This document shows positions 1-6,821 of a DNA stretch of 33,973 nt, piece after piece. A program made the position numbers and the translations under genes. Numbering within the stretch: position 1 is the stretch's first letter; every line of letters starts with the position of its first letter. The DNA comes from a virus. Location of the stretch: IMG/VR virus record IMGVR_UViG_3300045970_000150, positions 1-33,973 of that record; one strand, 5' to 3'. Under the pieces are notes generated by a model. It was not told where the DNA came from. It made no database searches and saw only the letters and a list, made by a program, of their open reading frames with translations.

Positions 1-34
1 AAAATTTCAAAATGCCGGAAAGCATCGGCGGTTC
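1..34. repeat. 34-base terminal overlap with window end
   Basis: Bases 1-34 equal bases 33940-33973. Extending the match fails at base 100 (A) versus the longer repeat register, so 34 is the exact overlap in the correct register. It arises from the 66-bp LRR repeat and closes the LRR frame, consistent with a circular or circularly permuted molecule. Confidence 0.9.
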
Positions 35-161
35 TCTTTACCTCAGTGGCCTGACCTCCATTCCGGAAAATTTCAAAATGCCGGAAAGCATCGGCGGTTA
101 TCTTTACCTCCGTGGCGGTTCATATTCTTTAAATCAATACAAAAATCGAAAGAAAAAATAA
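3..161 (+). CDS. 3' end of leucine-rich-repeat protein (continues from the window end)
   Basis: This is an open frame with no start in the window. It enters at base 3 and stops at TAA 159-161. It encodes the tail of one 22-residue leucine-rich repeat, one complete repeat (unit LSGLTSIPENF then KMPESIGG), a diverged final repeat (GGYLYLRGGSYS) and a basic Lys/Arg-rich tail. Bases 1-34 are identical to the last 34 bases of the window. Joining there places this frame in phase with the gene beginning at 33459 and gives one protein of about 213 residues. It is the C-terminal part of that gene, not a separate one. Four repeat copies remain after joining, but the true number may be larger because identical repeats collapse in assembly. 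The function is unknown; bacterial-type LRRs usually bind proteins. Confidence 0.85.
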   Translation, partial: NFKMPESIGGSLYLSGLTSIPENFKMPESIGGYLYLRGGSYSLNQYKNRKKK

Positions 162-203
162 TCAACGTAAACATTAATAAAAGATGTGAACCTTAATAAC
201 TAT

Positions 204-638
204 ATGAAAATGAACCAAATAAAGAATATTAAGATAAACGACCGGGAATTTATCATCAATATCAACCCGGAAAATGGCATCAATGCCACGCCAATGGTGG
301 AAATTGAGATGATACACCGGGGTAAAAACCCGGTCAAATCCATTGACCTTGATGAACTGATCCGTGACCGGTCATTGTTTGATCATCTGACCGTTTTAAA
401 ATTTGTGGTTGACCGTGATTTAAGATTGCCGACCATTGATGAATCCAGGATGCCATCCATGGTTTGCCAATTGGTGCGTTGCAACAACGCCGAAACGGCC
501 GAAATGCAATTGCCGCCACAAATTGAATTCGCAACGGATCAGAAAGGCCGCCGGCGCAAACCCATTCAATGCAAACATTGCCACGGGTATTTCAGGCCGG
601 ATGGTGCGGGTCAATCCTTATGTCCACAATGCAAATGA
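204..638 (+). CDS. Hypothetical protein with C-terminal zinc ribbon
   Basis: This is a 144-residue protein of unknown function. I chose the ATG at 204; an in-frame GTG lies at 186 and a second ATG at 210. The N-terminal half is a predicted alpha/beta region with no family I recognise. The C-terminus carries two CxxC pairs (CKHCHGYF and CPQCK, the latter at the very end), preceded by a basic KGRRRK patch, which suggests a small zinc ribbon able to touch nucleic acid. Its stop overlaps the start of the next gene (ATGA at 635-638), so the two are probably translationally coupled. It is the first gene downstream of the LRR stop, after about 40 AT-rich bases. I see no clear promoter there. Confidence 0.75.
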   Translation: MKMNQIKNIKINDREFIININPENGINATPMVEIEMIHRGKNPVKSIDLDELIRDRSLFDHLTVLKFVVDRDLRLPTIDESRMPSMVCQLVRCNNAETAEMQLPPQIEFATDQKGRRRKPIQCKHCHGYFRPDGAGQSLCPQCK

Positions 639-997
639 TCACGGCCATGAAACATGATGAACAAACGGCCACAATGATCAACCTGCCATGCGTGGGTGAT
701 GGCATTGACACGGTTGTGCCGGCGTTGATCAACGCGGCCATTGATGCCGACATTGAACTGAAACGCATGTTGAACCAGTTGTCACGGCAAATGGTAAAGA
801 TTGACTGCATCCACCGTGAATTGATGCATGTCATGGATGAAAAACCGGAACATGACCAGATCATGACCAAACTGGAATGTGACATTGCAACCCATGTGAT
901 CCACACCCACGGGGGAATTCCCTATTTGATCCGCTTTCAGATGAATAAAGAATTAGAACCACGTTGGTGGTTGGTAATTAGCGAAATAATAAGATGA
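635..997 (+). CDS. Hypothetical protein
   Basis: This is a 120-residue protein that I do not recognise. The start at 635 overlaps the upstream stop as ATGA. A second in-frame ATG at 647 is the alternative, and starts further upstream would run deep into the previous gene. The protein is rich in His, Met and acidic residues, and residues ~25-80 look helical, with a possible short coiled coil. No catalytic motif or membrane segment is visible. Its stop overlaps the next start (ATGA at 994-997), so it sits in the middle of a tightly coupled early-type operon. Confidence 0.7.
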   Translation: MITAMKHDEQTATMINLPCVGDGIDTVVPALINAAIDADIELKRMLNQLSRQMVKIDCIHRELMHVMDEKPEHDQIMTKLECDIATHVIHTHGGIPYLIRFQMNKELEPRWWLVISEIIR

Positions 998-1191
998 ACG
1001 TAATTGTGATATGTGAGGAATCCCAATCTGTCTGCATGGCGTTCCGTGAACGCGGTCACAATGCCTTTTCATGTGATTTGAAACCATGTTCCGGCGGTCA
1101 TGTTGATTCCATCCAACATCCAAACATCTATTTCAAAAACAACATCCGGGCGTTGTTTCCGGATATTCCAGTAAATAAAACCACCCTATGA
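994..1191 (+). pseudogene. Truncated DNA methylase-like N-terminal fragment
   Basis: The gene encodes only 65 residues. Its first ~40 residues (VIVICEESQSV, FRERGHNAFSCDLKPCSGGH) resemble the SAM-binding start of a phage family of DNA methylase-like proteins of the form VLVACE..G.V..AFR..GH.A.SCD..P. In that family a catalytic region with a PPC-type motif should follow. Here the protein ends after NIYFKNNIRALFPDIPVNKTTL-like sequence without it. The ends are nevertheless coupled by ATGA overlaps with both neighbours (994-997 and 1188-1191). It is either a deletion remnant still read through by the operon or a short SAM-fold protein with a new role. The family match is from memory of the motif and is moderately certain; the truncation is clear if the match is right. 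Confidence 0.6.
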
Positions 1192-1775
1192 AAAAGATTG
1201 TGGCCTATATCGCGCACCCAATTGGCGGTGACGTGGCCGCCAATATGGCCAAACTGCAAACCATTGTCCGTGAAATCAACATGAGAAAACCGCATGTGGT
1301 TCCCTTTGTGCCATATGCCATGGACGTGATGACAACGGATGACAACATCCCGGATGAACGCCAACGTGGCATTGACAACACCATTGAACTGTTCAACCGT
1401 GCATTCATGGATGAATTGTGGTTGTATGGTGACCGGATCACGCGCGGCATGGCCGATGAAATTGTTTTGGCGCATCGGTTGAACATCCCGGTGAAGCCGC
1501 AAACCCGCGAAACATTCATTGAATATTGCCAACGATGGGGTGATGGTGACATGGATGGCCCCGTGATGCGCGTGGTTGTGAATGATGAACCGGATGAATT
1601 GTTGGATTTGGTTGGCGCGCAACCCGATCATGTTGATCGTGTGCGTGATCTATTTATAAAAAAGATGTTGATATATGGTGAAACGTGGATTGTAAATGAC
1701 GTGCAGCTGCTTAATGTTGAACAGATGGATGCATTGGTGAACAAACTGAAATCAAAACGCAAACAACAACAATAG
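1188..1775 (+). CDS. DUF4406 / nucleoside 2-deoxyribosyltransferase-like protein
   Basis: This 195-residue protein matches the small Rossmann-like phage family related to nucleoside 2-deoxyribosyltransferases. YIAHPIGG lies at residues 7-14, a PHVVPFVPY segment at 35-43, DELWLYGDRITRGMADEI at ~75-92 and NIPV at 99-102. The last three correspond to the family's usual D-E-x-W, GM-x-x-E-I and G/N-I-P-V landmarks. Family members bind nucleosides or nucleotides and may exchange bases on deoxyribose, but the exact substrate of the phage versions is generally unknown. Residues ~125-195 form a helical C-terminal extension ending in a basic KSKRKQQQ tail. The gene overlaps the upstream fragment by ATGA. 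Its place just before the glycosyltransferase/methyltransferase cluster makes a role in nucleotide modification possible (inference). Confidence 0.75.
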   Translation: MKKIVAYIAHPIGGDVAANMAKLQTIVREINMRKPHVVPFVPYAMDVMTTDDNIPDERQRGIDNTIELFNRAFMDELWLYGDRITRGMADEIVLAHRLNIPVKPQTRETFIEYCQRWGDGDMDGPVMRVVVNDEPDELLDLVGAQPDHVDRVRDLFIKKMLIYGETWIVNDVQLLNVEQMDALVNKLKSKRKQQQ

Positions 1776-1777
1776 TC

Positions 1778-2002
1778 ATGGCAATCATTATAATCGCGGA
1801 TGAATTGATCCAATTACAACCAACGGTGTTAAATGTGTTGCGTTGCTATTTCAGAACATTTGAACCCATGATTGCAAGGGAAGCGCACACCAAACGGTTT
1901 GCCATCACCGGGCGTGGCGTTCCCATTGATCAAACCGTGGTCAACGTCACTATGCAACAACGCGTGGATGGATCATTGTATGTCCGTGCGGTTCAATGGT
2001 GA
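1778..2002 (+). CDS. Small hypothetical protein
   Basis: This is a 74-residue protein of unknown function that begins two bases after the previous stop. It has a hydrophobic N-terminus (MAIIIIADEL) that reads more like a beta strand than a membrane segment, followed by a basic central part and a C-terminal strand-rich half. No motif is recognised. About 100 non-coding bases follow before the next gene, an unusual gap in this otherwise tightly packed operon. Confidence 0.65.
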   Translation: MAIIIIADELIQLQPTVLNVLRCYFRTFEPMIAREAHTKRFAITGRGVPIDQTVVNVTMQQRVDGSLYVRAVQW

Positions 2003-2103
2003 ATCAAATGGGGATAGGAGGGTGCAAATCCCTGGGGGTCTGATTTTATAATCGGTGGCAGAGGGGGATGGAGTCACATGCAGAATTGGGAAAAACGGGA
2101 AAC

Positions 2104-2703
2104 ATGAATATTCATCAAACTATAGTCGTTTACACATCCATTGTGGGTGGATTTGATCCGCCGCGCACGGATATTTTGAATTTTGACACGCCACCGCACC
2201 CGATGGGGACACCACGGTTGGAATCAAAGTATTTCAAAATGAACCCGCACCGAATTTTCACGCGCGCCATCACCATTTGGTTGGATGGCAACATCCATTT
2301 GAACGTGGATGAATCCCGTTTGGTGGATGACTTTTTGGGGGATGCCGACATTGGCGTGTTCCGCCATCCTTTCCGGCAATCCGTTTGGGAAGAATGTGAC
2401 GCGTGCATCACGTTGGCAAAGGATGACGCCGGGGTGATCCGCAACCAGTTGGCCACATACCGGCGCGCCGGATTCGGCGATGACATGGGGTTGGCCGAAT
2501 GCGGGGTGATCATCCGGCGAAATAACGAACGGGTGCGGGGATTCAACCAAATGTGGTGGTCACACGTTTGCCGCCATTCCATCCGGGATCAGATTTCATT
2601 CCCGTTTGTGATGTGGCAGAACCCGGACGTGAAAATCAAAATTAATGACGGAAACGTGCGCAATGACGCCCGGTTCACATATGTAAACCATTTAAAACCA
2701 TAA
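2104..2703 (+). CDS. DUF616 (TOD1/MUCI70-like) glycosyltransferase
   Basis: This 199-residue protein carries the hallmarks of the DUF616 glycosyltransferase family: an N-terminal YTSIVGGFD strand (9-18), WLDGNIHL (59-66), DIGVFRHPFR with WEEC (82-97), a GxxxxxGLxECGVIIRRN segment (123-140), WW (151-152) and RDQISFPF (161-168). Such enzymes transfer a sugar from a nucleotide donor. No membrane segment is present, so it should act in the cytoplasm. I placed the start at the ATG at 2104, which directly precedes the first strand; an upstream ATG at 2068 would add 12 poorly conserved residues. It opens a run of sugar and DNA modification genes that ends at the terminase. The acceptor cannot be read from sequence. 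Confidence 0.8.
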   Translation: MNIHQTIVVYTSIVGGFDPPRTDILNFDTPPHPMGTPRLESKYFKMNPHRIFTRAITIWLDGNIHLNVDESRLVDDFLGDADIGVFRHPFRQSVWEECDACITLAKDDAGVIRNQLATYRRAGFGDDMGLAECGVIIRRNNERVRGFNQMWWSHVCRHSIRDQISFPFVMWQNPDVKIKINDGNVRNDARFTYVNHLKP

Positions 2704-2704
2704 T

Positions 2705-3415
2705 ATGAAACCAACCATTGAAATCATTTTCGCCGAATTCGGCAACGTCAACGTGGACGTGGAACATTTCCGCCGGTATTTTCCAACGGCAACATTCAAA
2801 CTGATCACCAACCGGGATGCAAATTGTATCAATCCCATTGAAATGGGCGCACGTCCAAACGGATGGGATGAAATTATGGTGGTAAAAAACCATGATCCGT
2901 TCCCATCGGGATCAACCCGGTGGGGAAACCGCATGAATGATTACTGGAAAGCAAAAGGCATGTTGGATTCCACCGCGGATGTGGCCATTGCATTTGATGC
3001 GGACATGCGCATTGTGAGTGGCCAGGTCAGAACTATTGACGCATTGGCGTTAATTTTCGGGGTTGTGTTGCCGGCCAATTCCCGCATGTTGGCACGCGTG
3101 GATGCCACCATTGGCATGGACGGCGGTTTTATTGATGACAAATCCAACGGAAACGGGTATGCATTAAACTGCGGGATCATGGCCATGAGCATGCACCACC
3201 CGTTGGCCGTCAATGCGGTGCGCCGTTTTTGCCACAACATGATAAAACAACCCGCACGCGCGCCGATGGTGTGGTGGAAAACGTTTGTGGAATGCGGCCA
3301 TTCGCCGTGCCTTTTGCCGCAAAACTGGTGCGTGTGCGCGCCCGATGTGGGCATTGGCAATGAAATTGTGTTGCACATTGGTCACGAAAAGGTTAAAAAA
3401 CATTATGAATTATGA
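2705..3415 (+). CDS. Putative GT-A fold glycosyltransferase
   Basis: This 236-residue protein looks like a nucleotide-sugar transferase of GT-A type. It has an N-terminal alternating strand/helix region, then VAIAFDADMRI (residues 93-103), whose D-x-D is the usual divalent metal and nucleotide-sugar site. A later GYALNCGIMAMSMHHP segment is typical of the acceptor side of GT8-like folds. Five Cys lie in the C-terminal third. No signal peptide or membrane segment is present. It starts two bases after the DUF616 stop, and its own stop overlaps the methyltransferase start (ATGA at 3412-3415). I cannot assign a named family with confidence, and the donor and acceptor are unknown. Confidence 0.65.
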   Translation: MKPTIEIIFAEFGNVNVDVEHFRRYFPTATFKLITNRDANCINPIEMGARPNGWDEIMVVKNHDPFPSGSTRWGNRMNDYWKAKGMLDSTADVAIAFDADMRIVSGQVRTIDALALIFGVVLPANSRMLARVDATIGMDGGFIDDKSNGNGYALNCGIMAMSMHHPLAVNAVRRFCHNMIKQPARAPMVWWKTFVECGHSPCLLPQNWCVCAPDVGIGNEIVLHIGHEKVKKHYEL

Positions 3416-4980
3416 AAAACACATACATCACGGTGACGGATCAATTCTGTGGAGCCGGCGGCAGCTCACAAGGTGTTCGTAATATTTCCAAAATCAATGG
3501 GGGTGGCGTTGAAGTGAAACTGGCCTTAAATCATTGGAAGCTGGCCATAGAAACACACAACACCAATTTTCCGGAAACAATACATGACTGTACTGATATA
3601 TCAGCCAGTGATCCGCGCCGCTATCCTTCCACGGATATATTAATTACCAGTCCCGAATGCACAAACCATTCGTTGGCAAAAGGGGTGAAGCGGTCGCAAT
3701 CGCAGATAGATATGTTTGCGGTCGGCAAACTTGATCCGTCAGCAGAACGATCCAGGGCAACAATGTGGGACGTTCCACGGTTTGCGGAATATCACAATTA
3801 CAATTTGATTTTTGTCGAAAATGTAGTTGACGCCAGAGAATGGATCATGTTTGACGCATGGTTACAGGCAATGCATTTGCTTGGGTATAAACATAAATGT
3901 GTTTACATGAACTCCATGTTCTGTCATCCAACACCACAGAGTAGGGATAGAATGTACATTGTATTTTGGAAAAAGGGAAACAGGGAACCAAACCTTGATT
4001 TCAGACCTGATGCCAGGTGCATGAAATGTGAAATGGAAATTCAGGCGGTTCAACGATGGAAGAATCCTTCCAAACAGGCCGGAAAGTATAGAAAGCAATA
4101 CACATATGTTTGCCCGGTTTGTGCCAATGAGGTAACGCCATACTTTTATGCAGCATTCAATTGTATTGATTTCAGTAATATTGGAACCCGGATTGGTGAT
4201 AGAAAAAAACCGCTGAATGAAAACACCATCAAACGAATTGAGTATGGTTTAAAAAAATATGGATCACAGCCATTAAACGTGGTTCATTACACGCCAGGAT
4301 ATACCAAACCATTGTCTGACGTTTTTGGTACTTGCACGTCATCGGATCATCAATCAATAGTTCTACCATTTATCATTAATAATCAACAAACAACCGGCAT
4401 CAGTTTTCGCGTGAATGGTGTCGATGATCGTTTGCCTACTATTTCAACCCAACATGATTTGAATCTAATTACACCATTCATCCTAAAAGAGGAACATTCA
4501 AAGAATACAGAAATTTCCCGTGCAATTGGAGAATCATTACAAACGCAGACCACACGCCAAAGCATGGCACTTGCTATTCCTTACATCGTTCAAATGAATC
4601 GCACCGGCAATGCATTTCCGGTGGACAATGCACTTTCAACTGTGTTGGCCGGTGGAAACCATCACGGCATTGTCACGAATGAAGCCTGGAAAACCTTTAT
4701 AAGTTATTTCTATGGACAATCACAGGCATCCGGATTGGATGAATCAATTGGAACAGTCAGTACAAAGGATCGGTTTGCCCTGGTGAATTATCAGGAACCA
4801 AAGATTGAAGATTGTTATTTCAGAATGCTGAAGCCGCATGAAATCAAATTGGCAATGGCATTTGATCAGAATTACATCGTTTTAGGGTCACAAAAAGATC
4901 AGGTGAAGCAACTTGGTAATGCCGTGACGCCACCCGCAATGCAATGGCTGGTTCAAAGGGGAATTGAATCGTTACAATAA
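3412..4980 (+). CDS. DNA (cytosine-5) methyltransferase
   Basis: This 522-residue protein has the C5-methyltransferase motifs in order: motif I DQFCGAGGSSQG (10-21), motif IV SPECTNHS with probable catalytic Cys83 in place of the common PCQ, motif VI FVENVVD (134-140), motif VIII QSRDRMYIVF (176-185) and motif X QLGNAVTPP (500-508). A zinc ribbon (Cys203, 206, 234, 237) interrupts the region before the target-recognition part. It would methylate cytosine in a site not readable here. The SPECTNH variant is known from phage enzymes. Base and codon use differ from the flanking glycosyltransferase genes, with more A/T at third positions and fewer GCC/GTG/TTG runs, so it was probably acquired separately and inserted into the cluster. 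Confidence 0.93.
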   Translation: MKNTYITVTDQFCGAGGSSQGVRNISKINGGGVEVKLALNHWKLAIETHNTNFPETIHDCTDISASDPRRYPSTDILITSPECTNHSLAKGVKRSQSQIDMFAVGKLDPSAERSRATMWDVPRFAEYHNYNLIFVENVVDAREWIMFDAWLQAMHLLGYKHKCVYMNSMFCHPTPQSRDRMYIVFWKKGNREPNLDFRPDARCMKCEMEIQAVQRWKNPSKQAGKYRKQYTYVCPVCANEVTPYFYAAFNCIDFSNIGTRIGDRKKPLNENTIKRIEYGLKKYGSQPLNVVHYTPGYTKPLSDVFGTCTSSDHQSIVLPFIINNQQTTGISFRVNGVDDRLPTISTQHDLNLITPFILKEEHSKNTEISRAIGESLQTQTTRQSMALAIPYIVQMNRTGNAFPVDNALSTVLAGGNHHGIVTNEAWKTFISYFYGQSQASGLDESIGTVSTKDRFALVNYQEPKIEDCYFRMLKPHEIKLAMAFDQNYIVLGSQKDQVKQLGNAVTPPAMQWLVQRGIESLQ

Positions 4981-4987
4981 TTTTAAA

Positions 4988-5587
4988 ATGAAAAACATCA
5001 AAATCCAAATGGTGATGGCGCACCCGGATGATGAAATCATTTTTGGGTGGCCGGAACTGATGCACGACCGGTTGACATCCATTCTGATTTGCAGCGATGA
5101 CGCCGATAACCCGGAACGGCCATGGTGCCGACACCGGGGTGACGCCCTGGTGGAATTGGGCGCGTTGCTGAACATCCCGGTGCGCGCGTTGGCGTTCAAT
5201 TCCGAATTTTACCGGGCGGAAACCCGCGGGGAAACGTTGAAACGCATGATGCAATCCGTTACCGATGCCATTGATCCGGAAGCGGATGCCATTTTCACCC
5301 ATAATCCGTGGGGTGAATATGGCCATTTAGATCACATTATCATCCACCAGGCGGTCATGGCCACGGGCAAACCGGTGTTTTTCACCGACATTTTCGTGCA
5401 ATCCAATTGGATGCACATGCCAAACCGGCCGCACATCCCATGGATGCATGCCTACAATGCCCGGATTTCATTGCATTTTTACGACCATTTGCGGGCAATT
5501 TATGAACGTCACGGGGTTTGGACATGGAATCAGACACCGATCACGGAATGTTCCGTATATCTAACAAAACCAATTGACAAAATATGA
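4988..5587 (+). CDS. PIG-L / LmbE-family N-acetylglucosaminyl deacetylase-like protein
   Basis: This 199-residue protein has the two zinc motifs of the PIG-L/LmbE family: AHPDDE at residues 11-16 and YGHLDH at 111-116. The size is typical of the family. Members usually remove acetyl groups from N-acetylglucosamine-containing substrates such as GlcNAc-PI, bacillithiol or mycothiol precursors, and glycopeptides. I placed the start at the ATG at 4988, just after the methyltransferase stop and adjacent to the conserved strand; an upstream start at 4964 would overlap that gene. The stop overlaps the next glycosyltransferase as ATGA. The context suggests it trims an amino sugar laid down by the neighbouring transferases (inference). 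Confidence 0.85.
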   Translation: MKNIKIQMVMAHPDDEIIFGWPELMHDRLTSILICSDDADNPERPWCRHRGDALVELGALLNIPVRALAFNSEFYRAETRGETLKRMMQSVTDAIDPEADAIFTHNPWGEYGHLDHIIIHQAVMATGKPVFFTDIFVQSNWMHMPNRPHIPWMHAYNARISLHFYDHLRAIYERHGVWTWNQTPITECSVYLTKPIDKI

Positions 5588-6306
5588 AAGTGATCACGGC
5601 ATGCGACATCAATTTTCGCCACATGGTGGATGGTGCCATCAAAATGAACGCCCAATGCGGCGCGGAAACGTTGGTTTATAATTTAGGCGGGTTGGGCATG
5701 GGAAAACCCTTTGACATCACCGCCGACATGGCCATGATCCACAACGATCCCGGCGTGGTTTACACCGGCGCGGCCAAATCCAAATGCACGTTCAAACCGC
5801 GGATCATCCTGGATGCGATGCACGAAAACCCGGATGAAAAACATTTCGTTTGGGTGGATGCGGACGGGTTTTTGATAAAACCGGTCATGGATGTTTTTGA
5901 TAATGATTTTGATTTGGCGTTCACCATGCGGCGCACGGGTGAAAATCCGCATTCGGTCACGCCCATGTTTGACCAGTACATCAACGCCGGGGTGATTTTT
6001 GTGAAAAACACGGCGGCCGCGCGCAATTTCATCCGGTTGTGGATCAGTTTGATCCCGCACACGTCCACGTTGACGGATCAGCATGCGGTCAATGAATTGT
6101 TGGATAAAATGATAAAATGGAACATTTTTGATGTGCCGCAAAAAACATATTGGGGAAGCGTCATGTTGTTGACCACCGATGTGTTCAATTATTACTATTT
6201 CCCGGATGCACCACATGACAACGCCCGAATTTTACATTTCAAAGGCGAAATTAACCATGCCGCCGGTTATTTTGATCAGTATTTGGCCAAATATCTGAAA
6301 CCATGA
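5584..6306 (+). CDS. Putative nucleotide-sugar glycosyltransferase (GT-A, DxD)
   Basis: This 240-residue protein resembles nucleotide-diphospho-sugar transferases. KVITACDINF starts the first strand, HFVWVDADGFLIKP (residues 87-100) holds the metal-binding DxD, and QYINAGVIFVKN (131-142) followed by a DQHAVNELL segment (165-173) is a common signature of GT-A enzymes that hold an acceptor loop. No membrane segment is present. It is the last gene of the modification cluster. Both its ends overlap neighbours by ATGA (5584-5587 and 6303-6306), so it is co-translated with the deacetylase and the small terminase. The acceptor is unknown; DNA, protein or a lipid-linked glycan are possible. Confidence 0.75.
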   Translation: MKVITACDINFRHMVDGAIKMNAQCGAETLVYNLGGLGMGKPFDITADMAMIHNDPGVVYTGAAKSKCTFKPRIILDAMHENPDEKHFVWVDADGFLIKPVMDVFDNDFDLAFTMRRTGENPHSVTPMFDQYINAGVIFVKNTAAARNFIRLWISLIPHTSTLTDQHAVNELLDKMIKWNIFDVPQKTYWGSVMLLTTDVFNYYYFPDAPHDNARILHFKGEINHAAGYFDQYLAKYLKP

Positions 6307-6821
6307 AAGGACGAAAGAAAAAACCCACGGTGTTGAAAAAATTGTCCGGCACCGATCAGAAATGCCGGATTGATCCCAATGAAATGACCGGTGAATCCAT
6401 CACAAAGATTCCGCCGCCACCGCGTTGGTTTTCCAAAACGGCAAAAAAGATATGGCGCGAAAACACCCGCGCGTTGGTGGATTCAAAGGTGATCCAACAA
6501 TTGGACATGCAGATGTTGGCGGCATATTGCAATGAACTGGCCAAATACCTGGACGCCGAACAGATGATGGAACAGACCGGCGGCGCGGTGATCCATGAGG
6601 TCACCAAATATGGCACCCGCAAAATGGTCAACCCGTGGCACCGGGTGGCCATGGACGCATTGGACAAAGCCCAACGCATCGGATCGGAATTTGGGTTGAC
6701 GCCATCATCCCGCACCAAGGTGTCATCCATCGGGGATGATCCCGTTGATCCGTTCACCGCATTCATCCAACGCAAAAAGGACGTGATAAAACTGACGCCG
6801 GCAAAAACCAACCATGGATAA
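6303..6821 (+). CDS. terS: Terminase small subunit (P27 family, Terminase_4)
   Basis: This 172-residue protein fits the P27-type small terminase. It has a basic GRKKKP start, a PPPPRWFSKTAKKIWRE segment, a central helix pair with AAYCNELAKYLDAE, a GTRKMVNPW segment and the family's C-terminal GLTPSSRTK. The small subunit binds the packaging site on phage DNA and feeds it to the large subunit. The gene overlaps the upstream glycosyltransferase by ATGA and the large terminase by 8 bases, the standard TerS-TerL arrangement. No cos or pac site could be located by eye. Confidence 0.92.
   Translation: MKGRKKKPTVLKKLSGTDQKCRIDPNEMTGESITKIPPPPRWFSKTAKKIWRENTRALVDSKVIQQLDMQMLAAYCNELAKYLDAEQMMEQTGGAVIHEVTKYGTRKMVNPWHRVAMDALDKAQRIGSEFGLTPSSRTKVSSIGDDPVDPFTAFIQRKKDVIKLTPAKTNHG

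Noticed and set aside
2011-2045. tRNA-like T-arm (GGG-TGCAAAT-CCC)
   Set aside because: Only four stem pairs form, and no matching acceptor, D or anticodon arms can be placed upstream, so it is just a hairpin.
5683-6216. 177-residue minus-strand frame opposite a glycosyltransferase
   Set aside because: It is a mirror frame of a gene with conserved DxD and neighbouring ATGA couplings.
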